A DNA stretch of 64,000 nt from Azospira sp. I13 (GTDB taxonomy: Bacteria > Pseudomonadota > Gammaproteobacteria > Burkholderiales > Rhodocyclaceae), in NCBI RefSeq assembly GCF_003112695.1, contig NZ_BFBP01000011.1:464840-528839 (forward strand). The letters are read 5' to 3'. The position numbers and the translations under genes are program-made. The notes below the pieces were generated by a model that was given only the letters and a program-made list of their open reading frames with translations, had not been told where the DNA came from and did not search any database. Of this stretch, positions 19,282 through 28,522 are shown piece after piece. Within the stretch, counting starts at the first letter, position 1. Each line of letters starts with the position of its first letter.

Positions 19282-19311
19282 AAAAAAGGCACCCGCGGGT
19301 GCCTTTTTCTT
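19282..19311. terminator. Bidirectional terminator
   Basis: AAAAAAGGCACCCGCGGGTGCCTTTTTCTT: 7-bp GC stem with A and T tracts on either side, between two convergent genes. Confidence 0.88.
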
Positions 19312-19344
19312 TAGCCTCGGCTGCTCCTGAAGGCCGGCCCCGCC

Positions 19345-20073
19345 TCAATCCCAGGCGGGGTCGGGCAGTTCGGCGAAGACCTGGCGCAGGCGTTCGCCCC
19401 ATTGGGTGCGAATCTGGTTGAAGTAGGGGTTGTCGGCGCCGATGGTGATGCGGTGGGTCACCTTCAGATCATCGACTTCGTAGACCAGCAGGTCCAGGGG
19501 CAGGCCGACGGAGAGGTTGGAGCGGATGGTGGAATCCATGGAGATGAGGGCGCACTTGGAGGCTTCTTCCAGGCTGGTGCCCTTTTTTACCACCCGGTCG
19601 ATGATGGGCTTGCCGTACTTGGATTCGCCGATCTGAAAATAGGGGGTGTCGTGGGTGGCTTCGATGAAGTTGCCCGCCGCATAGACCATGAAGAGGCGCG
19701 GGGATTCGCCCTGGATCTGGCCGCCGAGGATGAAGGAGGCGGCGAACTCGACGCCGAATTCCTTGAGGGCCGCGGCATCCCGCTGGTGCACTTCACGCAG
19801 GGCGTCGCCCACCAGGCGGGCGGCCTCGAACATGTTGGGCACGTTGTAGAGGTTGGGCTTGTCGGTGGCGGCCAGGCGCTCGTTGAGCACATTGACCACG
19901 GACTGGCTGATGGAGAGGTTGCCGGAGGTCATCAGCACCAGCAGGCGATCCCCGGGGCGTTCCCAGGTACTCATCTTGCGGAAGGTGTTGATGTGGTCCA
20001 CCCCCGCATTGGTGCGGGAATCAGAAAGGAAAACCAGGCCGGCATCGAGCCGCATTGCCACGCAGTAGGTCAT
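19345..20073 (-). CDS. Anbu (bacterial proteasome-like) peptidase
   Basis: 242 aa Ntn-hydrolase. Thr2 (MTYCVAMRLDAG) is the expected nucleophile after Met removal, and LSDSRTNAGVDH follows, as in Anbu/BPS proteins. The central SFILGGQIQG and C-terminal TIGADNPYF segments match. Anbu forms ring or helical oligomers; its peptidase substrate is not established. It is last in a run ATP-grasp, alpha-E, Anbu on the same strand, a well-known association. 81 bp separate it from the alpha-E gene, with a weak hairpin (20110-20134) in the gap. Confidence 0.93.
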   Translation of the reverse strand: MTYCVAMRLDAGLVFLSDSRTNAGVDHINTFRKMSTWERPGDRLLVLMTSGNLSISQSVVNVLNERLAATDKPNLYNVPNMFEAARLVGDALREVHQRDAAALKEFGVEFAASFILGGQIQGESPRLFMVYAAGNFIEATHDTPYFQIGESKYGKPIIDRVVKKGTSLEEASKCALISMDSTIRSNLSVGLPLDLLVYEVDDLKVTHRITIGADNPYFNQIRTQWGERLRQVFAELPDPAWD

Positions 20074-20154
20074 GGTGTCGTCGCCATATTTTTATGGTGG
20101 TGAAAAGCAAAACGCCGGCAGCAAAAGCCGCCGGCCCTCCCCCGGTTCGCCCTT

Positions 20155-21105
20155 TCAGGCGGGCACCAGGAAGTCCTGGGAGATACGGTTGCCCAGGTCG
20201 TAGATGTCGTCCATGAATTCCGTCAGGGTTTCATGGAGGCCGCCGGCCAGCACGTCGTCAATGCGAGCGTAGTGCAGGCGGGAATGAAGCAGCCCGGCGC
20301 GGCGCAGGGTTTCGCTGGACTGGCGGTTGGCCACCAGGCCCAGCAGGTGGTTCACCTTGTCCAGGCAGTGGTGCAGGGAGCGTGGCATGTCCATGCGCAG
20401 CATGAGCAACTCGGCCACCCGGGCCGGGGTGATGGCATCCCGATAGACCTTGCGGTACACCTCGAAGGCGGACAGAGAGCGCAGCAGGGCGGCCCACTGA
20501 TAGAAGTCGGTGACGCCACCATCCTCTCCTTCCCCATCCCCCACCGGCTCGAGGAAGTGGTACTTCACGTCGAGGATGCGGGCAGTGTTGTCAGCCCGCT
20601 CCAGCAGGCCGCCCATGCGGATGAAGTGGGCCGCCTCGTCCTGCAGCAGGGTGCCGAAGGTGACGCCGCGGGTGAGGGCGGAACGCAGTTTCACCCACTC
20701 GAAGAACTCGGTGATGCCGCCGGCCATGATCTGCTCGAAGCTTTGGGAACGCAGGTCGATCCAGGCGGCGTTGATGGTTTCCCACATTTCCGTGGTGAGG
20801 GTGCCGCGTACGGCGTGGGCGTTCTCCCGCGCGGCCCGCAGGCAGCCGTAGATGGAGGAGAGGTTGGCCTCGTCCCGCACCATGAAGCGCAGGACGTTTT
20901 CGGCCGTAGGCTCCCCATAGGCCTTGGCGAAAGGCTGCTCCAGGCTGTTGAGAACGATGATGGCGTTCCAGTTCTGGTTCGCCGCTTCGGGGGACTGGGG
21001 CACCAGGGACATCTGGTAGGTGACGTCCAGCAGGCGGGCCAGGTTCTCGGCCCGTTCGATGTAGCGGGCCATCCAGTAGAGGTGATCGGCGGTACGACTG
21101 AGCAT
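20155..21105 (-). CDS. Alpha-E domain protein
   Basis: 316 aa. MLSRTADHLYWMARYIERAE is the alpha-E (DUF403) signature; WETINAAWIDLR and DMPRSLHHCLDKVNHLL follow. Predominantly helical, no known catalytic residues. The AAGGAG ribosome binding site sits 6 nt before ATG 21105. The same domain is fused to ATP-grasp in the protein at 12096-14645, implying that the two act as a complex. A 99-bp inverted-repeat element separates it from the ATP-grasp gene. Confidence 0.92.
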   Translation of the reverse strand: MLSRTADHLYWMARYIERAENLARLLDVTYQMSLVPQSPEAANQNWNAIIVLNSLEQPFAKAYGEPTAENVLRFMVRDEANLSSIYGCLRAARENAHAVRGTLTTEMWETINAAWIDLRSQSFEQIMAGGITEFFEWVKLRSALTRGVTFGTLLQDEAAHFIRMGGLLERADNTARILDVKYHFLEPVGDGEGEDGGVTDFYQWAALLRSLSAFEVYRKVYRDAITPARVAELLMLRMDMPRSLHHCLDKVNHLLGLVANRQSSETLRRAGLLHSRLHYARIDDVLAGGLHETLTEFMDDIYDLGNRISQDFLVPA

Positions 21106-21125
21106 ATGCGGCTCCTTATTTATTA

Positions 21126-21224
21126 GCCACAGAGGGACAAGCTCGCAGCAGATAGGCCTTGCCTAGAAAAATTGGCTTGGTCATGCAATCGCATTTTCTC
21201 TGTGTTCTCTGTGCCCTCTGTGGC
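21126..21224. mobile_element. 99-bp inverted-repeat (MITE-like) element
   Basis: Starts GCCACAGAGGG and ends CCCTCTGTGGC, with additional CACAGAG-type repeats inside the right end (TTCTCTGTGTTCTCTGTG). The same termini flank the GxxExxY pseudogene at 44074-44445. It has no coding potential and lies between the ATP-grasp and alpha-E genes. Confidence 0.65.
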
Positions 21225-21232
21225 AAAGCATT

Positions 21233-22648
21233 TCATTCCAGCACCCAGGTGTCCTTGGTGCCGCCGCCCTGGGAGGAGTTCACCACCAGGGAGCCTTCCT
21301 GCAGGGCCACCCGGGTGAGGCCGCCGGGAACCATGGTCACTTCCTTGCCGGAGAGGACGAAGGGGCGCAGGTCGATGTGGCGCGGCGCCACGCCGGATTC
21401 GACAAAGGTGGGGCAGGTAGAGAGGGCCAGGGTGGGCTGGGCGATGTACTTTTCCGGGCTGGCGATGAGGCGCTGGCGGAAGTCCTCGATCTCGGCCTGG
21501 GTGGAGGCCGGCCCCACCAGCATGCCGTAGCCGCCGGCGCCATGGACTTCCTTCACCACCAGCTCCGGCAGGTGGGCCAGGGTGTAGGCCAGGTCGTCGG
21601 GCTTGCGGCACATGTAGGTGGGCACGTTGTTGAGGATCGGCTCCTCCCCCAGGTAGAAACGCACCATCTCGGGCACATAGGGGTAGATGGACTTGTCGTC
21701 GGCCACCCCGGTGCCCACGGCATTGGCGAGGGTCACCTTGCCGGCCCGGTAGGCCTTGAGAATGCCGGGCACGCCGAGCATGGAATCGGCCCGGAAGACC
21801 TGGGGGTCGATGAAGTCGTCGTCGATGCGGCGGTAGATCACATCCACCCGCTGGGGACCCTGGGTGGTGCGCATGTAGACCGTGTCGTTATCCACGAAGA
21901 GGTCCCGCCCTTCCACCAGCTCCACGCCCATCTGCTGGGCCAGGAAGGTGTGCTCGAAATAGGCGCTGTTGTAGGCCCCGGGCGTCAGCAACACTACGGT
22001 GGGGTCGGCCACGCCGTTGGGAGCGGAAGCCCGCAGGGTTTCCAGCAGCAGGTCCGGGTAATGCTCCACCGGGGCGATCTTGTGGCGGGAGAAGAGCTCG
22101 GGGAAGAGCCGCATCATCATCTTGCGGTCTTCGAGCATGTAGGAGACGCCGGAGGGCACCCGCAGGTTGTCTTCCAGCACGTAGAACTCCCCGGCCCCGG
22201 CCCGCACCAGGTCGACGCCGGCAATATGGGCGTAGATGCCGGCAGGCACATCCACACCCTGCATGACCGGGCGGAACTGGGCATTGCCTTCCACCTGCTC
22301 CCGGGGGATGCGGCCAGCCCGCAGGATTTCCTGGCCGTGATAGATGTCGTGCAGGAAGAGGTTGAGGGCTTTCACCCGCTGCTTGAGGCCCGCCTTGAGG
22401 CGCTGCCATTCCGCCGCCGGAATGACCCGGGGCAGGATGTCGAAGGGAATCAGGCGCTCGGTGCCGGCCTCTTCGCCATAGACGGCAAAGGTGATGCCGA
22501 CGCGACGGAAGGCGATGTCGGCCTCGGCCCGCTTGCGGGCGATGCGTTCATCCGCCGTTTCGGCAAGCCAGCGCTGATAGGTCTGGTAGTGGGGGCGTAC
22601 GGTGGCGTCTGCCCCGTACATCTCGTCGTAGAAGCTGGGCTGGGTCAT
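21233..22648 (-). CDS. Circularly permuted ATP-grasp protein (stand-alone)
   Basis: 471 aa. GITFAVYGEEAGTERLIPFD, VPSGVSYMLEDRKMMMRLFPE, LLTPGAYNSAYFEHTFLAQQ and LGVPGILKAYRAGKVTLANA correspond one to one to the fused homologue at 12096-14645. Ends VVNSSQGGGTKDTWVLE. Predicted amide-forming ligase using ATP; substrate unknown. ATG 22648 (MTQPSFYDEMYG) is preferred to the upstream frame because similar proteins begin there. First gene of the ATP-grasp/alpha-E/Anbu run. Confidence 0.92.
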   Translation of the reverse strand: MTQPSFYDEMYGADATVRPHYQTYQRWLAETADERIARKRAEADIAFRRVGITFAVYGEEAGTERLIPFDILPRVIPAAEWQRLKAGLKQRVKALNLFLHDIYHGQEILRAGRIPREQVEGNAQFRPVMQGVDVPAGIYAHIAGVDLVRAGAGEFYVLEDNLRVPSGVSYMLEDRKMMMRLFPELFSRHKIAPVEHYPDLLLETLRASAPNGVADPTVVLLTPGAYNSAYFEHTFLAQQMGVELVEGRDLFVDNDTVYMRTTQGPQRVDVIYRRIDDDFIDPQVFRADSMLGVPGILKAYRAGKVTLANAVGTGVADDKSIYPYVPEMVRFYLGEEPILNNVPTYMCRKPDDLAYTLAHLPELVVKEVHGAGGYGMLVGPASTQAEIEDFRQRLIASPEKYIAQPTLALSTCPTFVESGVAPRHIDLRPFVLSGKEVTMVPGGLTRVALQEGSLVVNSSQGGGTKDTWVLE

Positions 22649-22773
22649 GATGGTTGCGCCAAAAGGAAGGGCAAGCATCATTTAGCAGGGCCTGTGCCAG
22701 GATCATAACCCCTTGATCCACAGGGTTTCCTCGCCACCGCCCGCGCAAAAATAGGGCCTGACGGCGGAATCAC

Positions 22774-22808
22774 GCACCAAGGCGGCGTGTCATGCGCCGC
22801 CTTGGTGC
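22774..22808 (-). terminator. Strong hairpin after the chemoreceptor gene
   Basis: GCACCAAGGCGGCG and CGCCGCCTTGGTGC form a perfect 14-bp stem. No T tract follows on either strand, so termination is possible but not certain. Confidence 0.5.
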
Positions 22809-22815
22809 AGGGCCG

Positions 22816-24444
22816 TCAGCGACTGCCCTGGAAGCGGAAGTAGCCGATCAGGCTGCGCAGTTCCTGGGCCGTATCCAGCAGCTGGGCCACGTTGCGCTCG
22901 GCTTCGGCGATGGCGCCGGCATTCTCTTCGATCAGGGCGGCAATGTCGGAAACGCTGATGGCCACATCCTGGCTGGCCTGGGACTGCTGTACCGTGGCCT
23001 GGGCGATGTGGCCTGCCATCTCGTCGATCTGTTCGCCGTCCCGCACCACCTCTTCAAGGCTGATGCCGGTCTCGTCCATGATGGCATCGTTGCGGCCGAC
23101 CTGGCTGCCCGCCGCCTCGATGCTGCCGACAGCGCTGCGGGTGACCTGGTGGATTTCCTGCACCATGCCGGCAATCTCGCCGGTCTGCTGGCGGGTGCGG
23201 TCGGCCAGTTTGCGCACCTCATCCGCCACCACGGCAAAGCCCCGGCCCGCCTCGCCGGCGCGGGCGGCTTCGATGGCAGCGTTGAGGGCGATGAGGTTGG
23301 TCTGGTCGGCGATTTCCTGGATGCCCTGGGTCACCACGCCAATGCGGTTGAGGGACTGGAACAGGGTGGCCATGGTGGCGGAGGCGGCTTCCACCGTCTG
23401 CACCACCTCCCGGGACGCCTCGCGGCTCTGGGCCATGCGCTGGCCCACCACAGCGATGCGCTCCCGGGTGTCGCCCACGGCGGTGGCCGCCTGCCGGGCG
23501 TCGTCGGAAACCTGCTCGACGGCGGCGCTCATCTCCTCCATGGAGGCGGCAATGCGCCCGACGGATTCGGATTGGGATTCGGACTGGGCGGAGACGCTGG
23601 ACATCTCCGCATTGAGCTGGGTGGTGTTGTCGCTGACCCGGGCCGCCGCCTCGGCGATCTCCGCCAGCATCACCTTGAGATGGGCCTGGGTGGTGAGCAG
23701 GGAATCCTGCAGGCGGCCCACTTCATCCAGGCGCTCATGCCACAGGTTTTCCGAAAGGTCGCCCTGGGCCACCTTGTCCAAGCTGCGGTCAATGTCATCG
23801 ATGGCGCGGAAGATGCCACCCTGCAAGGCAATCTGGGCCCCACCCGCCAGCAGGCCGGTGATGCTGAGCAGTTGCACCAGGGCAACGATGTTCTCGGCAG
23901 TGAATCCCATGCCCTGGCCGAACCAGACGCCGATGCTGGTCAACAGCTGGGCCAGCATGACGAAGAGGGTAAGGCCGGCCATTTTCTTGCGCAGGCTCAC
24001 CTTGCGCCAGCCGCCGGGCCGGGGCAGGCTGCCACCGCTGCCATTGAGCTTGGCGTAGAGCGCCTCGGCGGACTGGATCTGGGCCCGGGAAGGCTCGGTA
24101 CGCACCGACATGTAGCCGATGGTCTGACCGCTCTTGCGCACTGGCACCACCAGGGCATCGACCCAGTAAAAATCACCGTTCTTGCAGCGGTTTTTGACGA
24201 TGCCACGCCAGGGACGGCCTTCCTTCATGGCGGCCCACAGGTCGGCGAAAGCCGCCGGGGGCATGTCGGGGTGGCGCACCAGGTTGTGGCTGACGCCGAT
24301 CAACTCTTCCCGGGTGAAACCGCTCAGTTCGACAAAAGTGTCGTTGGCGTAGGTGATGCAGCCTTTGAGATCGGTTTTGGAAACAATGTACTTGCCTTTG
24401 ATAAAGGGCACTTCGACTTGCGTGACGGGCAAATTCTTTTTCAT
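22816..24444 (-). CDS. Aer-like PAS chemoreceptor
   Basis: 542 aa. N-terminal PAS domain (residues 15-125; [36 protein letters not shown]) resembles the FAD-binding PAS of the redox sensor Aer. Two hydrophobic segments lie around residues 155-210, then a HAMP-like stretch and the cytoplasmic methyl-accepting domain with hairpin tip [19 protein letters not shown]. No periplasmic ligand domain, so it probably senses redox state inside and signals to CheA/CheW. Transcribed alone. Confidence 0.93.
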   Translation of the reverse strand: MKKNLPVTQVEVPFIKGKYIVSKTDLKGCITYANDTFVELSGFTREELIGVSHNLVRHPDMPPAAFADLWAAMKEGRPWRGIVKNRCKNGDFYWVDALVVPVRKSGQTIGYMSVRTEPSRAQIQSAEALYAKLNGSGGSLPRPGGWRKVSLRKKMAGLTLFVMLAQLLTSIGVWFGQGMGFTAENIVALVQLLSITGLLAGGAQIALQGGIFRAIDDIDRSLDKVAQGDLSENLWHERLDEVGRLQDSLLTTQAHLKVMLAEIAEAAARVSDNTTQLNAEMSSVSAQSESQSESVGRIAASMEEMSAAVEQVSDDARQAATAVGDTRERIAVVGQRMAQSREASREVVQTVEAASATMATLFQSLNRIGVVTQGIQEIADQTNLIALNAAIEAARAGEAGRGFAVVADEVRKLADRTRQQTGEIAGMVQEIHQVTRSAVGSIEAAGSQVGRNDAIMDETGISLEEVVRDGEQIDEMAGHIAQATVQQSQASQDVAISVSDIAALIEENAGAIAEAERNVAQLLDTAQELRSLIGYFRFQGSR

Positions 24445-24566
24445 GCGTACTTTCCTGGGTTCCCTGAGTGCCGCCCCGGGAAAAGGCGGAGCGCGTATGT
24501 TAATTGAATTTTATTGCAATTACCCGCACGCCCCCGCATCCAGGCAGGCGCAGACCGGTGCAGACG

Positions 24567-24599
24567 AAAAAAAACCCGGCGTACAACGCCGGGTTTTCG
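24567..24599 (-). terminator. Terminator of the thiolase operon
   Basis: On the minus strand AAAACCCGGCG/CGCCGGG followed by eight T residues, 19 bp after the thiolase stop. Confidence 0.9.
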
Positions 24600-24617
24600 G
24601 GAACGCAGGAGAAACGA

Positions 24618-25796
24618 TCAGATGCGTTCGTAGATGGTGGTGATGCCCTGGCCACCGCCGATGCACATGGTGGCCATGCCGTAGCGGGCACCGGTGCGCT
24701 GCATTTCGTGCAGCAGCTTGGTGACGATGACTGCACCGGTGGCGCCCACCGGGTGACCCAGGGCGATGGCGCCGCCGTTCACGTTGGTCTTGGCAGGATC
24801 CAGACCCAGGCCCTTGGCCACGGCCAGGGATTGGGCGGCGAAGGCTTCGTTGGATTCGATCAGGTCGATCTGGTCCAGGCTCAGGCCGGCCTTTTGCAGG
24901 GCCAGCTTGGAGGACGGGATCGGGCCTTCACCCATGATTTCGTTGGGCACACCGGCGATGGCGTAGGAGACCAGGCGGGCGATGGGCTTGTGACCGGCAG
25001 CAGCGGCCTTGGCGGCATCGGCCAGGACCAGGAAGGCGGCAGCGTCGTTGATACCGGAAGCGTTGCCGGCGGTGACGGAACCGTCCTTCTTGAAGGCGGG
25101 CTTCATCTTGCCCAGGGCTTCCATGGTGGTGGCGCGGGGATGCTCGTCGGTATCGAAAATCACATCGCCCTTCTTGCTCTGCAGGGTGATGGGAACGATC
25201 TGGGACTTGAAGCGGCCTTCGGCGATGGCCTTGGCAGCGCGGTTCTGGGATTCCAGGGCGAAGGCATCCTGCTCTTCACGGGTCAGGCCCCACTTGGTCA
25301 CCAGGTTTTCAGCGGTGATGCCCATGTGGCCAACACCGAAGGGGTCGGTCAGCACGGAAACCATGGCGTCGATAGCCTTGGTGTCGCCCATGCGGGCGCC
25401 GGAGCGCAGGGTGGGCATGAGGTAGGCGCCGCGGGACATGACTTCGACACCGCCGGCCAGGGCGTAATCGGCATCACCCAGCATCACGGCCTGGGCGGAG
25501 GAAACGATGGCTTGCTGGGAGGAGCCACACAGGCGGTTCACGGCGAAGGCCACGGAATCCATGGACATGCCGCCCTGGATGGTGGCGACGCGGGCCACGT
25601 AGGCGTAGCGGGATTCGGTGGGGATACAGTTGCCGACGGTGGCAAAGGTCACGGCCTTGGGATCCACGCCGGCGCGGGCGATGGCTTCCTTGACCACCAG
25701 GCCGCCCAGTTCAGCGGGTTCCAGGCCGGACAGGGAACCATTGAAGCCGCCAACGGCGGAACGAACAGCAGACAGAACGACGACATCCTTGCTCAT
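24618..25796 (-). CDS. Acetyl-CoA acetyltransferase / beta-ketothiolase
   Basis: 392 aa, standard thiolase length. Acylated Cys in NRLCGSSQQAI, His in SNEAFAAQ-region and GGAIALGHPVGATGA, and final Cys in MCIGGGQG are all present. Condenses two acetyl-CoA or cleaves 3-ketoacyl-CoA. The sequence is closer to BktB-type thiolases than to PhaA, but the substrate range cannot be read. Distal gene of a minus-strand run from the retropepsin gene. ATG 25796 has AAGGAG upstream. Confidence 0.93.
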   Translation of the reverse strand: MSKDVVVLSAVRSAVGGFNGSLSGLEPAELGGLVVKEAIARAGVDPKAVTFATVGNCIPTESRYAYVARVATIQGGMSMDSVAFAVNRLCGSSQQAIVSSAQAVMLGDADYALAGGVEVMSRGAYLMPTLRSGARMGDTKAIDAMVSVLTDPFGVGHMGITAENLVTKWGLTREEQDAFALESQNRAAKAIAEGRFKSQIVPITLQSKKGDVIFDTDEHPRATTMEALGKMKPAFKKDGSVTAGNASGINDAAAFLVLADAAKAAAAGHKPIARLVSYAIAGVPNEIMGEGPIPSSKLALQKAGLSLDQIDLIESNEAFAAQSLAVAKGLGLDPAKTNVNGGAIALGHPVGATGAVIVTKLLHEMQRTGARYGMATMCIGGGQGITTIYERI

Positions 25797-25824
25797 GCGC
25801 TTCTCCTTGTTTTAAGACGCTTTA

Positions 25825-26754
25825 TCAGCCCACCCAGACGGCGAGCCCGATCAACAGCAACAACAGCAACCAGAGCACCAGGGCCCGCCAAACCAGGCCC
25901 ACGGTACTCTGCATGAAATCCACATCCGCTTCCTCACCGACGCCGAGCTCGGCCCGGTCGGTGACCTCGCCCCCCTCTACCAGGGGCTGGCCCAAACGCA
26001 CGCCGAGGGCGCCGGCGCCGCTGGAGAGGACGATACCCAATTCATGGTCGGCCCATTGGCCGGCCTGGGTGCGCCAGCAATAGACCGCATCCTCGAAATT
26101 CCCCACCACAGCGAAGGCGGAAGCCGTGGTACGCAGCGGCAGCCAATCAATGATGGCAAAGATTTGTTGCGAAAATTTGCCGAACTGGCCGAAATCCTCA
26201 TCGGCCGCCGCCGGCCGTCGGCCCCAGCGCTCCGCCAGGATGCCGGCCAGACGATACAGCACGGCGCCACAGGGGCCGGGCAGAATGACGAACCACAGCA
26301 CCACGGCAAAAACATGGCGATGGGAAGCTGCCAGAGCCTCCTCGATGGCCAGCCGTGCCACTTCGCTGGAAGACAGCCCCTCGGCGGAACGCCCCCGCCA
26401 TTCGGCCAGCAGCTGGCGGGCCCGGGGCACATCGCCCATACGCAGGGCCAGGTGGATGTCGGTGAAGTGGTGGCTGAACTGGCGGAAGCCCATGGTCAGG
26501 TACAGCACCAGGGCATTCCACACCCAGCCAAGCAGCGGCGACAGGGCGCAGAGCAGATAATAAACGCCTCCGGCCAGCAGCACCGGCGGCAGCACGGCTA
26601 CCAACCAGGCGATCAGGCCATGACGGGACTCACCGGCGTTGAGGCGGGCTTCCAGGAAATCGGCATAGCGGCCGACAGGTTCCAGCAGGAGACGATTGGG
26701 CAGCGGCCGGAACTGTTCGAGGAACAGGGCCGCGATCAGGGAAAAAAGGCTCAT
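25825..26754 (-). CDS. CobD/CbiB-like membrane protein
   Basis: 309 aa with 4-5 hydrophobic segments. MSLFSLIAALFLEQFRPLP, ALVLYLTMGFRQFSHHF and VLSSGAGALGVRLGQP are typical of the betaproteobacterial CobD/CbiB family protein. No other cobalamin genes lie nearby, and the family (also related to AmpE) may not be a true adenosylcobinamide synthase. Same strand as the thiolase, 28 bp upstream of it. Confidence 0.82.
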   Translation of the reverse strand: MSLFSLIAALFLEQFRPLPNRLLLEPVGRYADFLEARLNAGESRHGLIAWLVAVLPPVLLAGGVYYLLCALSPLLGWVWNALVLYLTMGFRQFSHHFTDIHLALRMGDVPRARQLLAEWRGRSAEGLSSSEVARLAIEEALAASHRHVFAVVLWFVILPGPCGAVLYRLAGILAERWGRRPAAADEDFGQFGKFSQQIFAIIDWLPLRTTASAFAVVGNFEDAVYCWRTQAGQWADHELGIVLSSGAGALGVRLGQPLVEGGEVTDRAELGVGEEADVDFMQSTVGLVWRALVLWLLLLLLIGLAVWVG

Positions 26755-26914
26755 CCCGAAATTGAGGCGCGACGTTGGTGGGAAGGCAGGGCCTGAACAC
26801 CGGCCCCGGAGAGTTCAAACGAAGATAACACATTTCGCCCCCACCTTGCAGATGACGGACGGGAACGGCTAGGCGGGGCCTGGTGCGGCAAGCCGCCGGG
26901 CAAGCCCCGGCAGC

Positions 26915-27580
26915 TCAGGGCCTCAGGGGACCGTTGCAGCCGAGGCGCTCGGCCAGGGAGACGATCATGCCGGCCGTGGCGCCCCAGATGAAATAGTCGC
27001 CATAGGGCATGGCAAAGTAATGGCGTAGCTGGCCCCGCCACTCCCGGGAATGGCGCTGGCGGTTGGCCGGGTCGAGGAGGAAGGCCAGGGGCACCTCGAA
27101 GACTTCCGCCACTTCGAAGGGGTCGGGGCGCAGGGTGAAGGGCGGGCGCACCAGGCCGACAACCGGCGTCACCCGAAACCCCGTACTGGTGCGGTACTCG
27201 GGCAGATAGCCGATGACCTCCACCTGCTCGGGGCCCATGCCGATTTCTTCCTCCGTCTCCCGCAAGGCGGTATGGATGGGGGACTGGTCCAGCGCCTCCA
27301 CCCGGCCACCGGGAAAACTCACCTGACCAGCGTGATCCCGCAGATGGGAGGTGCGCTGGGTCAGCAGGACGGTCGGCTGGGCCTCCCGCAATACGATGGG
27401 AAAGAGGACGGCAGCCGCGGTCAGGGTTTCACTGCCCAGGCCATCCTCCAAGATGGGCGGCACGGCCAAAGGCTCCCTGGCCAGACAATCGCGCAGACGG
27501 CCGAGATCCAGCCCGCCGTCGCCCAGAATGCCCAGGCGCCGTTCAGTGGGCTTCGACACCACGCTCCTCGATTTCCGCAT
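26915..27580 (-). CDS. NUDIX CoA pyrophosphatase
   Basis: 221 aa. The NUDIX box GGRVEALDQSPIHTALRETE-EEIGM fits GX5EX7REUXEEXGU, and LLTQRTSHLRDHAGQVSFPG upstream is the CoA-specific UPF0035-type signature. Hydrolyses CoA and derivatives to phosphopantetheine and ADP. ATG 27580 lies inside the end of the preceding 86-aa gene (38-bp overlap), so translation is probably coupled. Confidence 0.9.
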   Translation of the reverse strand: MRKSRSVVSKPTERRLGILGDGGLDLGRLRDCLAREPLAVPPILEDGLGSETLTAAAVLFPIVLREAQPTVLLTQRTSHLRDHAGQVSFPGGRVEALDQSPIHTALRETEEEIGMGPEQVEVIGYLPEYRTSTGFRVTPVVGLVRPPFTLRPDPFEVAEVFEVPLAFLLDPANRQRHSREWRGQLRHYFAMPYGDYFIWGATAGMIVSLAERLGCNGPLRP

Positions 27581-27803
27581 GAACGGCCTGCAAGGCGTCC
27601 TGCAGGGTTTCTTCGGGCAGGCGGTTGATACGCGTGGAAACCAGATCGGCGGCCTCCACGGCGGCTACCGGCAAACGCTTGCTATCCAGACCAGCGATAA
27701 GGCTGGCGGCGGCGCCGACAATCTGCAGCAGCAGTTGGCGTTCGCCCATGAGCATTTCAAGTTCGTCCCGCAGCAGGGAAATTTCCTGATCGCGATGGGG
27801 CAT
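27543..27803 (-). CDS. Small helical conserved protein, unknown function
   Basis: 86 aa. Starts MPHRDQEISLLRDELEMLMG, strongly heptad-patterned and likely a short coiled coil. GGAGGA lies 8 nt before ATG 27803, a good ribosome binding site. It overlaps the NUDIX gene start and follows the retropepsin by 22 bp. I do not recognise the family. Confidence 0.75.
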   Translation of the reverse strand: MPHRDQEISLLRDELEMLMGERQLLLQIVGAAASLIAGLDSKRLPVAAVEAADLVSTRINRLPEETLQDALQAVHAEIEERGVEAH

Positions 27804-27825
27804 GGGGGGGGTCCTCCAGGGGGCA

Positions 27826-28509
27826 TCAATAACGTTTTTTTAGAATCATGCGCTGCCCGTCCCGCTGCATTTCCATGCGGTTGAGGAAACTCATGCCGAG
27901 CAGGGCAATGGGCAGGTCGTGCTCATGCACCAGACCATCCACATCGTTGAGGGTGATGTCGCCGATGCGCACGGTAGACAAGCGTACCCGATAAACCCGG
28001 GCGTTGCCGTTGGCAGTCTGGGAATAACCGACCTGGGCATTGCGCAGGTCAATGCCCAGGCGCCGGGCATCGGAGGCGCCGATGGAAATCATGGTGGCCC
28101 CCGTATCGACGAGAAAGCGCACCGTACCGCCATTCACCGTGCCGGTGGCGAAGAAATGGCCGGCGGCATCGGCGCTCAGGGTCAGGGTGGGATTCTGTTC
28201 GGTGGATTGCTGGGAGACAACGCTCTGGCCGACCCGCAAGGTACGGCGCTTGCCTTCCACCTCGACCACGGCAGCACCATCCTCCACCGCCACCAGTTTT
28301 ACCCCCTGCTCGGTTTTCTGGCCGACTGCCACACCTTTTGGCGGGGCGCCATCGATCACCAGCAGGGCCTTGTTGGGAAAAACACCGGCAATACCGACCT
28401 CCACGGCCAAGGCAGGCAGACTCCAGGCAAGGCATAGGCACGCCAGCCAGCGGGCGCTAGAATGGCCCTTCGCTTCCACCGTACAGCGCCCTTTTTCCAC
28501 CTTCTCCAT
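27826..28509 (-). CDS. Retropepsin-like aspartic protease, exported
   Basis: 227 aa. After an N-terminal signal/anchor (RWLACLCLAWSLPALAVE) comes a single-domain aspartic protease with the catalytic FLVDTGATMISI and the flap/second signature IALLGMSFLNRME, as in TIGR02281-type retropepsins. It would act as a dimer in the periplasm or outer face of the membrane. The ATG at 28509 leaves 13 bp to the divergent gene; the frame extends to 28539, and GTG 28479 is another choice. Confidence 0.83.
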   Translation of the reverse strand: MEKVEKGRCTVEAKGHSSARWLACLCLAWSLPALAVEVGIAGVFPNKALLVIDGAPPKGVAVGQKTEQGVKLVAVEDGAAVVEVEGKRRTLRVGQSVVSQQSTEQNPTLTLSADAAGHFFATGTVNGGTVRFLVDTGATMISIGASDARRLGIDLRNAQVGYSQTANGNARVYRVRLSTVRIGDITLNDVDGLVHEHDLPIALLGMSFLNRMEMQRDGQRMILKKRY

Positions 28510-28522
28510 TACCCGATCTCCC

